Part shown: positions 45,485-57,749 of the stretch, in pieces
Layout: each line of letters starts with the position of its first letter
Numbering within the stretch: position 1 is the stretch's first letter
From: Liolophura sinensis
Taxonomy: Eukaryota; Mollusca; Polyplacophora; Chitonida; Chitonidae
Length of the DNA stretch: 64,000 bases
Reading direction: 5' to 3'
NCBI RefSeq assembly: GCF_032854445.1
Contig: NC_088306.1
Coordinates: 24,277,764-24,341,763, forward strand
Translations under genes and position numbers: made by a program
The notes under the pieces: model-generated
What the model was told of the DNA's origin: nothing
Databases searched by the model: none
What the model saw: only the letters and a program-made list of their open reading frames with translations

Positions 45485-45995
45485 TTTGTTAGATCTTGCG
45501 TGATTTCAATCAACGTCACAGCTTATTGCTGCAAAAAACTGGTTTATCATGGCTGTTCGATCAAACGCTTTCACCTCAAGTTTCTTAAGTTTTACGATGA
45601 GTATAATTCTCTTGTAAGTAAATATGGAGAGAGCGTCCAGAATCTGATCGCCACTATGAATATACATCGCAACTTTGAATACATAAACAGTTGCAATCAA
45701 AGTGCAACTGAGATACATATTTTGTTATCAACAACTGATATTCTAGCATGCTACACATTTGGAATACTGATTTCACTCAGTCGCTTAAAACATACCTTGC
45801 GTCTTCCCAACATCGTTGACAACTGTTGACTGCTTCTATTTGCATTATTCCCTCCTATTTTCATACTTTCTTAGCTCTTTGGTGGTTTGTGTTATACGTC
45901 GTTTTTGGAATTGGCCTTGCGATTGTTGACCTGGAACGCTCTTATTGGTTGACGGCTGGTATACGAATGCCTGTTTCAACGCATGGATTCAATCT
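45485..45995 (+). repeat. Dispersed family B, longest copy
   Basis: Shares, in order, GTGATTTCAATCAACGTCAC, CCTCAAGTTTCTTAAGTTTT, TAATTCTCTTGTAAGTAAAT, GAGAGCGTCCAGAATCTGAT, AGTTGCAATCAAAGTGCAAC, TTTCACTCAGTCGCTTAAAA, CATACCTTGCGTCTTCCCAA, TTATACGTCGTTTTTGGAAT and TTGACGGCTGGTATACGAAT with the other copies. The 124-codon frame through it is not conserved between copies, so it is not read as coding. Confidence 0.72.
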
Positions 45996-46199
45996 GTTGT
46001 AAGGTATTTGTTCGATGCTTCGCTCAAAATTAACACCAGTGTAAGAGGTCATCTGTTACAAATACAGTTAAGGTCTGCTACTATGGTCAGTTTTTAGTAA
46101 TATAAATACATGTATTATGACATGTGTTGTTAAACCGACATAGCACCCACAACTGGTTTATGTAAGCAATTGGCAAATGACTACTAGTCTGTTCACCGT

Positions 46200-46870
46200 T
46201 TGTCTGCAGCACTGCTACACATCATCAACGCATATACCTCATGAGATGGTCCATTGTGACTTGCGGAATGTTTTCCCCCTCCTGTGTGAGGGCGGAACAC
46301 AATTCCGCTATATTACCCGGAACCGGAAATCGCCGACGAACGCGACGGTTGAGATTATCCCACAAGTATTCAGTTGGGGACAGAAGAGGTGAATACGCTG
46401 GCCAGTTTTCAACGTTTTCGGCCTGTAGAAATGCTCTGCATACAACAGCAACATGGGGATGGGCATTGTCGTGCTGAAATATTACCTTGTGACGCCGGAC
46501 AATTGGGAACAGGGTTGGACGGCTGTTGGGAACAGGACTTCATCACGGTATCTTAAGTTACAGTGATAGTTACATTACAGTCGATGAAATGAAGTTGACT
46601 AATCCCCGCCCACACAAGGAGGAAGAGGCGAATATGGCGGTCTTGGTCGGGGATCGTTAGACGCGGTCGGCGGGTATGCGAGCAATTAGCTGTCGTTTCG
46701 AATTCTGCATGATGTCTTCTGAGACGACAAATCTTTCACACAGAAACATTACGGGCTCTGACGACAGCTCTAAGGGTCAGCCAGCGTCGAGCATGCGCGC
46801 TCTCGTTGGTCCTTTGGCAACTCTGGCACCTTGACAGAATTTGTATTGTGCGGGTGGCCTTTTGTACACC
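46200..46870 (-). pseudogene. Tc1-like transposase relic, internally deleted
   Basis: The minus strand reads an N-terminal part (HTRRPRLTIPDQDRHIRLFL, the GRPR-hook region, about 46635-46700). After a gap it reads a C-terminal part ending at 46225: FQHDNAHPHVAVV (second catalytic Asp), SPLLSPTEYLWDNLNRRVRR (catalytic Glu), TMDHLMRYMR and stop. The first-Asp region between them is missing and frames change, so it is dead. No terminal repeats were identified. Different from both full-length copies. Confidence 0.78.
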
Positions 46871-46879
46871 TGAAAGTAA

Positions 46880-47420
46880 GGAGTGCCAGGTAAGAACTTA
46901 GAGATCACTGAATACTACATATAACGGCACACCTGTCGGATGGGTCAGGATGGTGAATATGCTTGAAATCGACACGTTTTGGTTTTGGAGACTGGAATGT
47001 ACACTGTTGTATGGTTTTGCTCTTGGCTATGCCTCTGTACCATATTGACAAAAATCGCACATTATCTTGCAAAATATTGGAAAAGCAAAAATGTTGGTTT
47101 TATATTTTGATTCAGTATATATATTCTGATCTGCTACGCTATATATCTTCCGTATTGGTTACGTTCATGTGTTACGGCTACGCTCAACGGTAATGCATAC
47201 AGTGATAAGTCTACAAAAATGCGCAAGCACACCAAGCTCGCGTAAAGTGATCGGGAGACCTAGTATCACGTGTAATAAGGTACATATCTTGACATGTTAC
47301 GCCTGAGGTCTGTTCTAATACATGAGGTCTGTTCGTATTAGATAATACAGCATGGAGGTAAAACAAAGGCAGCCAAGACAATGGGAAAATGTTCACCCAC
47401 AAGTCTGTTAATTAAGACGC
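46880..47420. other. Gene-free stretch
   Basis: No domain-bearing frame. Confidence 0.4.
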
Positions 47421-47424
47421 TTTT

Positions 47425-47610
47425 TTTTAGTGAACCTGAGTTAGGGTTTTCATTAAACTAACTGTTCATGTAAATCCTTAAATAGAACAACACCCTTTCC
47501 CCACCCGCATCCCAGCACCAAGCGTAAAGCAGAATCAAGTAAGACGAATGTAATGATTTGATAGCTGTAGCTCTTTATTACACGTAAGTGATCTACATTT
47601 ACTCAAATGC
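47425..47610 (+). repeat. Dispersed family C, 3' part
   Basis: GAGTTAGGGTTTTCATTAAA, CTAACTGTTCATGTAAATCC, CCCAGCACCAAGCGTAAAGC, AGAATCAAG. The TATA and leader part is missing. Confidence 0.65.
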
Positions 47611-47703
47611 TTCGTTGTCAACACATTTAATATATAGACACATGAAAATATCAACGAGACAAAGTATGACACCGATGGTCAACGGTAAAGCCTAAAGTAA
47701 TCT

Positions 47704-47905
47704 GTTCTGCCTAACATCTTCTGTAATGCTTGAAACCATTGTCTGCACCCAAGGTCTTCTGTAAAACTTGAAATCATCTTTTTGTGCCTAAGGTCCTCTG
47801 TAATGCTTGTGACCGTCATTCTGTGCCTAAGGTCCTCTGTTATACTTAAAGCCATCTATTTGTGCCTAAGATGTTCTGTAAAGCTTTAAACCATCTTTTT
47901 GTGTA
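47704..47905. repeat. Minisatellite, about 39-bp unit, 5 copies
   Basis: Units contain TGCCTAAGGTCCTCTGTAAT and CTT-AAACCATC-TTTTTG blocks; they begin near 47709, 47745, 47786, 47825 and 47864. Confidence 0.8.
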
Positions 47906-47909
47906 GAAG

Positions 47910-50885
47910 ATAAAGGCGAAGTCGCCTAAAAGACATTAATGTGTTGTTCAGTAAATCACTTTAAATTTCTTCAATAATTGTACTACATTTTTGAAATGAA
48001 AAACTTACCTACTTGTGCAGCTAAGCACTTGAGTAATGGGGTGTTTTATAACATCTTGTGGTATTGGGCAAAGGAAATATTTGGAAGTTACAAAATTTAA
48101 GACTTTGTTATTTAATGATCTAAACTGAGATTATCTAATTGTCACGATTTAAAAAACATTAAAATTATTTACCTTCTGAAAACAGTCACACATTTGATAT
48201 CTTTTTCCGATCGCATTCACCTTTCCTCAACTGATCTGCTCATGCAAACCGAAACGACTCCTGCTTTTTCTGCAGCCAGTTCATCTGCTCTTTACCTTGT
48301 ACAACCAATAAACTACGAATTACCCAATAAACATGATGCGTCATCGTCTTCATACATAGTATTAATAAATAAACATGACGCATTAAAAACATGATGCATT
48401 AAAACTCACCAGGCAAAAGAAATAGGGTAATCCACCGTTGGCGGGGCAAGATGTTAATTGACTTCAGGGAGCTTAATGGAAATGGGCTCTTGTTTTTGCT
48501 GAATCCTTGTACTTTGTGCTTCCGCGGGCGTTGGAGCTGTGATTTGTTCGTGTTTAGAAATAGTTACGTTTTTGAGTCAAATTGGCACAAATCAATAGTA
48601 CCTCGACCATTACATCCTCCTTTCCTTTAATCATATAGCGCCAAACATCACGTGACGATCACTGTTATCTTACGCCAATGTACACGCAAGGAAACCAGCT
48701 CGATGGAACTGCTGATTTTGTTTACACTAGCTATGAAATAGCACCAAATATGCAGAATGTTTTTAATTAAACATACGTCTTCGTCGTACAAGTCTTAATG
48801 AATACAAATCTTTTGCAATTCATTCCAACAAATTGCTTCGTGATTCGAGTAACTATACAGGTAATCCCATCGTACTAATGGAAATTCAATGCGTGTGCGA
48901 AAATTATTTACAGGAGAAAAGAAAAACATATCGCTCACAGTACACTTTACTGTTTCTCTTAAAATGTACAATGGTTAAGTAAGGCATATCCTTGGTTATT
49001 TTATGGCTAGGATGGACAAGGCCTTCGGGGTAATTATCATTGGAATTCCACTGTGTAGGAGAGGTAAAAAACGCTGAACTGTAGACAATGGACTTCTGAT
49101 TGATTGCTCATTATTGATCCTCTCAGTTCATGAGACATGCAATGCGACGGTTGATAAGCGTACACATGTTTCTCACTGACCCTCGTCCCGTAATATTTAC
49201 GGTGCCGTTTCACGGAAGCTAAAGGCCTTAAAGAGTACAGGATCTCATCCAGTCGTACTTTACTGACACTGTGCCAACTACTCCCCTAGCCTTAATTTTC
49301 TCCTAACTGGAGATGGCAAGTTCAAAAGATAAGAATCAAAACGTTGAAATAAACCTTTAGACACCAACAGTCAGCCAGACATGGTTTCACATGTAAGAAG
49401 AAGAAAAGAACACGTAATTCGAATACAGCTTTCTTTTCTTTAAGTGTTCAGAGGCTGGACCTAGGAAATAAGATGTTTCTGGGATATTCTTTTTTATAAA
49501 TATCTTCTTCATCCTGGTGGTGCTGAAATTTCCTTACCTTATCATACGTGATGTCTTTGCAATGCCCATCAAACGATCCCACGAAGTAAGCCACAATGCA
49601 TACTTGCAACTCTTTTTTTGTTGTTAGCAAAGCGATCTATAACGTTGTGCACTTTGTTTCCTATGCAAATGCACATAGCACTTATAAAGCCGAAATCCTT
49701 TTAAATCCAAGGCGGAGTATGCAAACACAGTTGCTACAGAAAACACCACCTTTCTAGTATTAATTGTTCAACCATCAGCCGTCTGAATCAAAAATTTATA
49801 ATCGCTGTAAAAAGATTCCATTCCTCCGCAAAGAAATCATTTGAGAAATATTTGTCGTTGAGAGACTATTCCGTGTAAACTAACCATCGCTAAATGCCTC
49901 TTCGGCAACATGACAACAGGTCATTAACAGTTATTAGGAGGTTTGTCTGACCGGTCAAAGCAGCAATGCGAGACATCGGTCCTTCAGCCAAAATATTATA
50001 TATGAGCCCCCAAAACAATAACTCCAGCCCAAGATAGGGCCTGTACGTAGGTCGATAGCATGGTTACAGTTTCTTTCGACGGAGGCTTCAGGGATAAAAA
50101 CTGTCAGAATCTGTCCGCGCTCACACAGGCTGCTCCTCATCAGATTGCTGCACAGTGAGTCGGGGAAATGGCGAGCAGGGATTGTTGTCTTAGAAGCCGG
50201 TTTTGCTTCCTGTCTGTCTGGTGTACAGCATAAGTTATCTCGCCAGCTCTGAAGCTTTAATAACGAAACAACGATTGTTTCACGCTAGGACCACCTGTCA
50301 TATCCAGGGCATGAAGTGCGTTTGTATATCGGTAGGGCCGATACAGTATATAACGCCTTGTACTGGTTGTTTTGTATTGTTATATTAAACCCGGTACGTG
50401 TCGTATAGGTGATAAATGGAAATCATTAGACCCCACTGGTCTAGAATTACTAAAATTCTATGAGCCTTACAAACAGACAGTGGATGGATCTGTTTGGACT
50501 ACTCTCTGTTAATTCTTATGGGATCAAGTTCGACATTCGTATACCACACGTGTACTGTTAAAGAGGGTGACAAGTCCATGAGGCCCGACTTCAAAACAAT
50601 GTAAAATACTAGTTTCAAAAGGAAGATATACGAGTTTCAAAAGGACACGATATATAAATAATAATTAATGCTGGTAAAAAGTTCATGTAAGAGAGAAGCT
50701 GTCAACAGCTTCAAATGACACAGGCAGACACTCGATATTGATAATCATTATACCCAGTGCTCTGTCAAATAACTGCGTGCACAAGGCAACCAAGAGTTGT
50801 TCATCTAAACTCTGATGTTAGACATCTTTATTAATATTATCTTTTTAATTAAAGAAATTCCACGTACAGAAAATAACAGCTTCTT
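47910..50885. other. Long gene-free stretch
   Basis: No domain-bearing frame on either strand. CACCAGGCAAAAGAAATAGG at about 48409 resembles the terminal repeat of the Tc1 element at 29403 and may be a solo end. Confidence 0.45.
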
Positions 50886-50892
50886 CCAGCTG

Positions 50893-51222
50893 CATCGGGA
50901 CCGGTAGATCCAGGATCAATCCTTGGTCGAGTCACACCTAAGACTTTAAAAGAGGAAGTTGTAACTTCCTCGCTTGGCGTTCAGCATGAAGGGGATAGTG
51001 CAACGACTGGTTGACCCGTATCAGTATAATGGCTCGGGCGGGGCGGCTTACTTGCCTTCGGTAAGTCGTCTCAGTGATGCAGCACTAAATAAAAGAGCGG
51101 TGGAAATCCGTCCTGCAACAAGGAGGCACATTACACGTGCATGCACCCTAATGATTCCTTCGTCGTCATATGACTGAAAAATTGTTGAGTACGACGTTAA
51201 ACCCCAAGCACTCACTCACTCT
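50893..51222 (+). repeat. SINE, second family, most complete copy
   Basis: Includes GGTAGATCCAGGATCAATCC (B-box-like region), GAGGAAGTTGTAACTTCCTC, GTGCAACGACTGGTTGACCC, GATTCCTTCGTCGTCATATG and a CACTCACTCAC end. Confidence 0.85.
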
Positions 51223-51308
51223 TCCAGCTGCAGGATTTGTAGCTCCACTCACCGAAGTGATATGTTTATACATAATATGGTTACAAAGAACGTTGTATCA
51301 CGACAATT

Positions 51309-51480
51309 GAGTTGGCCGTGGCCGAGTGGTAACCAATTCTTGCACATCAATTCGTAGTACACACTAAATGCGGATTTGATCCTGGTCTTGTACCAGGACT
51401 GGTTTTCCACTTACATTGTTCGTGGTTTCCTGGTGATTATAAAACAATGGAAGGCGGTAATGGGTACATTTCCTCAGTAG
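51309..51480 (+). repeat. tRNA-derived repeat head (Ser/Leu-like)
   Basis: TTGGCCGTGGCCGAGTGGTA resembles the A-box side of a type II tRNA, with a B-box-like GGATTTGATCCTGG downstream. The body is unlike the other SINEs here. Confidence 0.5.
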
Positions 51481-51484
51481 AACG

Positions 51485-52985
51485 TTCGATGAATACCACT
51501 CTGTTTCACCAACATATCGCCCGGCACTGTTCGTTAGACGAGGAAAAAGATGTACGTCTTTAATTATAATGTAGGTTGCCTATGGTATGTGGTTAGCCCC
51601 AGGCGTTCTAAGCACTAGCGATCATTATAAATATGTGTACTAAACACCATCGGTTAAACTATTTTTTTATAAATCGATAAAGACAACTCAGGCGCTCAAA
51701 TGCATATTTGTTGCTTAAATGCAGTTTTCCTCTTTATGTACTATCACACTGTCGGATATTTCCCCTTTGCAAAGCCACTGGGAGATTCATGCTATGTTTT
51801 CGATACATTGTAACGCACCAAATACTTCTACTTTTGTTCAGGCTAGTCGACTGAGTGGTTGGAATAGCAATTCACACTTTTAATTTACGACGCGTGTGAA
51901 ATCCTTGAACTCAGCGAGGGCTATTGAGTTTAATATAAAATACACTCCAACATCAAGTATTCCTGTGTTTTCTTATCGATCAAATATCGGCGCCCCTCCA
52001 AATGGGCACTTGAGTTGGGCCTGATATCCGCTATTTACAAAAGCAAGTATTAAAGAGTGGTTTCCAAATTTCAATGCCAGTGCCAATAAATGGAAATTGA
52101 AAATGTTTTCGATCTGTTCACGAATGTTCGGTCAACCTACCTTCAAGACGGAATACCTTTAAGTGCCTGAATTCATAACATTTACAGGATACCAATTAGG
52201 AAGGTTTCCTTTGCAAATATTTAGAAATAGAAAAACAGATGTAACATTTTGAACACCTCACCTCATCCCGGGTTGAACCCCGATCCTGTACATGGAAATT
52301 GTACATTACACCCTCTCACTATTTGTGGGCCATGACGACATGATGTGAAATACCATTTACAGTGTCTTCCACCTTTTGTGGTAAACTTTGTCTTTAACTT
52401 GCCAAAATCAGGTTGTGTCCGTAGCCTATACCATTCGCCACTATCGTGTATGTAAGAAATTCTTGAATATAGCATAAAAGAGCACTCAAATAAATTCATA
52501 AATAACTAGAATCCGGATATACAAGAGACCAATTTCTCTCCCCAGACATTTAAAAAAAAATATAGATGAAGAGAGTAAATCAAAAAAAAACTGACTAAAA
52601 AAAAATAATTTATACACAGTGAACTTTGAGTGCAACATTTCAGTAATGAAACATCTCTTCAGCTTGTCCATTTACATGTAGCAGTATGTATGAAAAACGT
52701 TATAACGCCATATACCTGATTGAGGGTAACTATAAACATAACAATTAGGCTGTCATTATTCTTACAGATGTTTACATAATGTTAAAGGTATATACAAAGT
52801 TTTAGGGAAATTGGTGCAATACTTTTAACAGGAGATGCATGAACAAAATTTATGTACATGAAAATCCATTATTGCAGTAAGTACCTGGACAGAAGTAATT
52901 ATGAAAACAATTAACCAATTTTTATTAAGCTTAAGCATACGCAAGTTTAGATGATAAAGAAAAAAACTGGAGGAAATAAGTGCCG
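51485..52985. other. Gene-free stretch
   Basis: Contains a tRNA-like B-box complement (GGGTTGAACCCCGATCC, about 52269) and a degenerate main-family SINE tail at 52430-52505 (AAATTCTTGAATATAGCATA and on). Otherwise AT-rich without coding signal. Confidence 0.4.
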
Positions 52986-52989
52986 TTAA

Positions 52990-53165
52990 CATTTAGCATG
53001 CTTAAGTTAAGTGATAAGTAAGACACATAGCATGTTTCATCACAATCGGCACTGAAGTTTTAGAAGAGATGCATGAAAAAACGTGTCGAAAGACAGACGG
53101 ACGGACAGACAAGCTGATTCTAGTATATCCCCCAACATTGTTGAGGTGGAGTATAAATATGGTAG
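52990..53165 (+). repeat. Dispersed repeat with GACAGACGGACGGACAGAC motif, copy 1
   Basis: AGATGCATGAAAAAACGTGT, AGACAGACGGACGGACAGAC, GATTCTAGTATATCCCCCAA, GAGTATAAATA. Shared with 54800-55050. Confidence 0.6.
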
Positions 53166-53359
53166 CATCTTCCAGAATTACTTCTTATTACCATTTACTG
53201 TAACTTTGTTTAATAGTATCCAGTGGTCAAAGCAGACATTTGTATTCAAAGAAGTACATATCTAACGTAGGACAGGACGGATTCATGACAGGAGAACCAG
53301 TAAAGAGTTTTCAGTAAACCCTCCACGTGATTAAACAGTGCGCCAGTCCCTATCTCAGG

Positions 53360-53443
53360 GACATAGATTACGATATTTCATATTTGTGACATAGATTACG
53401 ATATTTCATATTTGTGAAATAGATTATGACATTTCATATTTGT
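53360..53443. repeat. Tandem repeat, 28-bp unit, 3 copies
   Basis: GACATAGATTACGATATTTC-type units start at 53360, 53388 and 53416. Confidence 0.9.
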
Positions 53444-53449
53444 GATATT

Positions 53450-54795
53450 CAGTCCTGTGAAATTTGTTTTATGTAGATCAGTTCAGGTTAAAGTTCAAGG
53501 TCATCAATGTCACGTGCTTAACCAAATTTTATCAATTTTTTTATTGAGATAACTCCCCCAAAATTACCTGACAAGCATCAAGATCATTTTCCAGCAATGG
53601 CAGATGATAAACTATTTCGGGGCCACGATGTCGCTTGTATCATGTGAACTTATTAAAATATGGCAGAGAGAGGCTCCACTGATCATCCAAGTGGCAGTAA
53701 TTCTTTAAGAACACCCAAGATCAGGCAAGCGTTTGGAGCCGCTGGTTGTTTTGAGGAAGCAGATGGTTGCATTCATATCTGACCCCATCTCTTGACATCC
53801 TCATGTGCTAGAGGAGTGTACAAATATATTTGTGGGATTACGGGTATTAGATCTCTGGCGCAGCATGCTCGAGTATTGCTTTGTCTCAAAATATACTACC
53901 CTGATATAAATGTGTGGACCTACTTATATTAGCCTCGCCTAACCTTTACTTTAAAATTGCTGGTTCGTGTTCTGAAAGGTCTATTGCCAAAAAATCGAGG
54001 CACACATTGGATGTCTTTAACAGTCCTCTAAAAAATTATTCGCCTTTGACATATCATTCTTCAAGAAGTACACAGGCATTTTGGACCACGCGCAATAGAT
54101 CAGATTCTTATAACTTTCCGTAACACAACGCATACAGGAATCTGATGATAAGAAGACAGAAGAGGTGTGATGGGAAAATGGTGTTATGTGTTTTCACGAT
54201 AGCTCAAATTCCAGTCGTACAAAAATCACCTAAGTGTCTGAAACATATTACATTTTTGGTGTGTTTTTTAACATATCGTGCGCTTTTCTTTGTTTTCACC
54301 TTTATCGGTCGAAGAAACCAAATTGACCGGAGTAAACCACTTCCTCTTGGCAAACTTCTGACAAACTTGACTAGGCGAGAAGTACAGCTTCTCTACTGGT
54401 GGAGGCACACTGATTTCCATCCAGTTTCACGTTATCTAAACGTCGAATTCAACGTTTGTATTCTACTCGTAGACCATCAACAGTTGTTCCAAACCAATAA
54501 TCAAAAAAGACTCATTTCAAAAGTAACCTAAGCAAGACTTCTTCAAGGAATATGTAAGAAATAATATATAGAGGAGTAAATAAAGCCAGTAACATGCAAA
54601 GGAGAAATTTTCTAAAGCCTTCAGAGATACAGGAGATATTCTTAGCCTGAAATCAAGTTAAAAATCGTAGTCTGTGAATAATGGCCAGGTTGAATATAAG
54701 CGTAGGTATCTCGGTCACGCCTTGATTGCTGCTGTTTTTTTATACAACGTTAGCCCTGGGTTAATCCGAATAACACAGAATTCTGAAACATGTTA
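53450..54795. other. Unassigned stretch
   Basis: A 128-codon plus frame at 54145-54531 has one hydrophobic stretch (TFLVCFLTYRALFFVFTFI) and a basic, tryptophan-containing second half. No family is recognised and there is no supporting structure. Confidence 0.35.
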
Positions 54796-54799
54796 TAAT

Positions 54800-55050
54800 A
54801 CATGTGTATACAGTTTCATCAAATTTGGCGGAGTGGTTTGGGAGGGGATACATGGACAAACTCTGAATACATGAAAAAGCACTATTACTCACAAAGTCCT
54901 TTTTGGGGGTAATTATCAAAATAATTACCCGATTGCCTTTAGTTCGGGTGATACATGGCCAAAATCGTGTCTACAGACAGACATACAGATGGATAGACAC
55001 GTTAATTCCAGTATGCTTTCCTCCCCCAACTACGCTGAGGGAGTGATAAA
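54800..55050 (+). repeat. Dispersed repeat with GACAGACATACAGATGGATAG motif, copy 2
   Basis: AAACTCTGAATACATGAAAA, ACAGACAGACATACAGATGG, TTCCAGTATGCTTTCCTCCC, CCAACTACGCTGAGGGAGTG. Same layout as 52990-53165. Confidence 0.55.
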
Positions 55051-55160
55051 ACCGCAGCTTCGATGGCAATGTGATAGTTAGCAAATGCTCGTATCTAACC
55101 AGTGAAATACAATTCTTTGTCAATTTAACTCAGGTAAGCTTTTGTTCTAACTCTGTGCCA
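55050..55160 (+). repeat. Dispersed family C, partial copy
   Basis: GATGGCAATGTGATAGTTAG, CAAATGCTCGTATCTAACCA, GTGAAATACAATTCTTTGTC, and CTCAGGTAAGCTTTTGTTCT, where CAG|GTAAGC is a good splice-donor match. Confidence 0.6.
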
Positions 55161-55297
55161 TATCCAGGACAACTTGATTTTTCGGAAAATGTTTGGAAGT
55201 AATCCTGGTACTTGTACTCGCGTGGATATAGTTATGGGTTAACAAACTGTTGAGCGTTCAAACGAGCTGTCATACGAGTCACTCTGCATTATATATT

Positions 55298-55372
55298 TTT
55301 TTATTTGATTGTTATTTTAACCAGCACTCATAAATGTTTCTCTTATATGAAGGCAGCAGGCATAATGGTGGA
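55298..55372 (-). repeat. SINE, main family, degenerate tail (minus)
   Basis: TTTTATTTGATTGTTATTTT, GGCAGCAGGCATAATGGTGG; old copy. Confidence 0.6.
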
Positions 55373-55427
55373 AATGTCTCGTGTATTGTTTATTGAACGT
55401 CAATAGTCATACTCTCCTGCCGTACGT

Positions 55428-55562
55428 GCAAACTGCGGATGGTCGTGGATTTTCCCCGGGCTCTGCCCGGTTTCCTCTCACCATAATGCTGGCCGCCGTC
55501 GTATAGATGAAATATCCTTGAGTACGGCGTAAAACACCCATCAAATAAATAAATAAATAAAT
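55428..55562 (+). repeat. SINE, main family, 3' part
   Basis: GCGGATGGTCGTGGATTTTC, CATAATGCTGGCCGCCGTCG and an AAATAAATAAATAAAT end. Confidence 0.9.
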
Positions 55563-55594
55563 GGTCATAACACTTATTATTGAATTTCAAAAGT

Positions 55595-55900
55595 TTCGGT
55601 GGCCTAATTGAAAGTCGGGATACCAGAGATCAAACCTTTGTTGGATCATATCAATGACCTGAAAGTGGCACTTAATGCCGCCAGGACAGGACTGGCTGGC
55701 CCGCTGTCAGTATAATGTGACTTGCCGGGGTGTCATGTCTGGTGTCTTCGGCATCATACAGTACTTCAGTGGTGGCAGCGATTCGGCGGCATGGACTCAC
55801 CCTGCCGCAAGAAGTCACATTATATGAACACACACCTAATGACACAATGCCATCAGGTGATGGGTAAATTGTTAAAAACGATGTAAAACCCAAAGTATAC
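55595..55900 (+). repeat. SINE, second family
   Basis: tRNA-like head TTTCGGTGGCCTAATTGAAA and AGAGATCAAACC; GTCAGTATAATGTGACTTGC; ACACCTAATGACACAATGCC; ends GATGTAAAACCCAAAG. Confidence 0.7.
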
Positions 55901-55904
55901 ATAT

Positions 55905-56765
55905 ATGTAATATATATGTAGAATTTACAGTAAAGTAGAATGGAGACTATTACGAACCCCGTCTTTAAATATTGTATTATATATATTGTTTAATTTCTTC
56001 CCGAGTCGTTGTCTGACCTCCATTTTCCCATTTGTTCACTTGGGTTCGGTCCAACGTTTTCGAGGCTTTGCTGTTTATTAGTTTAGTGTTATTGTAAATA
56101 GAGTGTACATTTTGGAAATATGGATCGGTTTAAATATGCCTACGCTCAAGCCATCCAGAATTTTCTTTTACGTTAGTCTATGAATATGATCGATAGAACA
56201 GTTATTACCTCAAGTCCATCTGAGTGCAGTTATATTTACTGTTATTTTGCTGGGTTTGGAGTTGTCGGCTTTCACACCCTTCGACATTCGTCATATGTAC
56301 TTCATTTTCTGAGCTTGTGTTTCGCCACTTGCTAATTTTTAGAGACGTAATTTTGGAGGTTGTATCGCTCATTGTCTCTTTGTGCAATTAGGTACATTTT
56401 ATCCCAGTTTCCCTGAAAGTGATAGCTCGACATCAACGATGTTACTGTTAACCCGCCAGTTGGGGAATAAGCCACTCATTGGACTGTCATCCGTAATTAT
56501 AGTAATTGTAAATAGTAATTATTTGTATTGTTTTGTATATTATTATTAGTTGTATTATTTATATATTTGTATTGAACTTATTGAAGCGTCTCCGTGTTTC
56601 TTTGCTTGACATTGTGTAAGGCCTATCGGTTATCTGAGAGCTAGCTATTTCTCGTCTTTACTTTCCCTTACAAGACGTGTCCTTGGCAGTTTAGGGTCAA
56701 CATGTATCCTGAAAAAGGCGCGCTGCCTATCAGTTGTTGACTTGACTATCTTTTTTTTTTTTTAC
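55905..56765. other. Gene-free stretch
   Basis: AT-rich, no domain-bearing frame; low complexity TTATTTGTATTG at about 56520-56575. Confidence 0.4.
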
Positions 56766-56769
56766 AGAG

Positions 56770-57005
56770 AAATGGTCGCCAGCGCTGTTTGTAAGCCCTG
56801 ATGATCTCACACACAAACCGGAAGCAGCCAGACGAGAAAACCATTTTATGTCTTCTGTGATTAGAGATCATGGCGATAGCAAAAAAGCGGAAATAATGCG
56901 ATACATCAAAAAGAATTAGTTTATCATTAATCACTGTCATAGCACGACAGCTAGTCACGCCAGCAAACGGAAATGCAGGCTGAACCGTTACAATGACTAA
57001 AAGGT
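56770..57005. repeat. Dispersed family D, copy 1
   Basis: CTCACACACAAACCGGAAGC, AAAACCATTTTATGTCTTCT, AGAATTAGTTTATCATTAAT, CACGCCAGCAAACGGAAATG, CTGAACCGTTACAATGACT. Matches 61560-61832. Confidence 0.7.
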
Positions 57006-57084
57006 CGATGTTTTCTCTGGACCTCTTTCGCCATAGCACAAACTGCTATCTTCAATACAGAATGTTGCCTGTGTCTAGTGTAGG

Positions 57085-57147
57085 GCCCGCCACGACATGG
57101 CTGAGACACTGCTGATGTGGCGTTAAGCCATAATTATTCATCCATTC
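57085..57147 (+). repeat. SINE tail of another family
   Basis: GGCCCGCCACGACATGGCTG, CACTGCTGATGTGGCGTTAA, ATTATTCATCCATTC. A GGCGTTAAGCC...CATTCATTC end of this kind is common in molluscs. Confidence 0.5.
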
Positions 57148-57299
57148 TAGTGTAGGAACTAGTACACTCTTCTTACATTTAAAACATTAATCTTTATCTT
57201 ACTTATACAATTGGTCATAGTAGGACATCATCTGCGAAAGCCATCGAATAGGCGTTAATATTATTATTAAACTTGCTGTAAAATAGCAACGTTTTACGA

Positions 57300-57745
57300 C
57301 TGAAACTATGCGTCGAAACAGACATTCGTATACCAGCAGTCAACAAAAAGGGATGCTCCAGGTCAACAAGAAGGAAAAAAGTATTTAAGGCACGAAAGGA
57401 GAACGGAATCGTGTAAAGAGAAACAGTCCACAGTTTTCAGTGATGTTGGAAAAACGCAAGGTATGTTTTAGGCGAATGAGCGAAATTCAACACGATGGAT
57501 ATGCCTTTCCCAACCCCGGGTTAAGCGGAATTAGACGCAACCATGAAGCAGAATGACAGATATTGTTAAGGTTTCCTCCATATTTAAGTACTACAGAATA
57601 ATACTTGTTGTAAAACTTAAGAAGCTTGGAGTGAGGGCGTTTAATGGAATAACCTTAATAAACTGGTTTTAAAGGTAATAATTTGTGGCGTTGATTGAAC
57701 CGCCACATAACGATCTAAGTTCTACAAGGCAAGATATCTACCCGC
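57300..57745 (-). repeat. Dispersed family B, long reversed copy
   Basis: TATGCGTCGAAACAGACATT, CGTATACCAGCAGTCAACAA, GTATTTAAGGCACG (TATA-like), GGAACGGAATCG-like leader, TTGGAAAAACGCAAG|GTATG donor-like site at about 57461, TTCCGCTTAACCCGGGGTTG (complement), AATGGAATAACCTTAATAAA. Confidence 0.7.
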
Positions 57746-57749
57746 CATA

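Noticed and set aside
45455-45829. 124-codon plus frame
   Set aside because: Lies in a dispersed family-B repeat and is not open in the other copies.
47704-47905. CRISPR-like array of short repeats
   Set aside because: Units are contiguous 39-bp tandem repeats with no unique spacers, in an animal genome.
54145-54531. 128-codon frame with one hydrophobic segment
   Set aside because: No family recognised; could be chance in AT-rich DNA.
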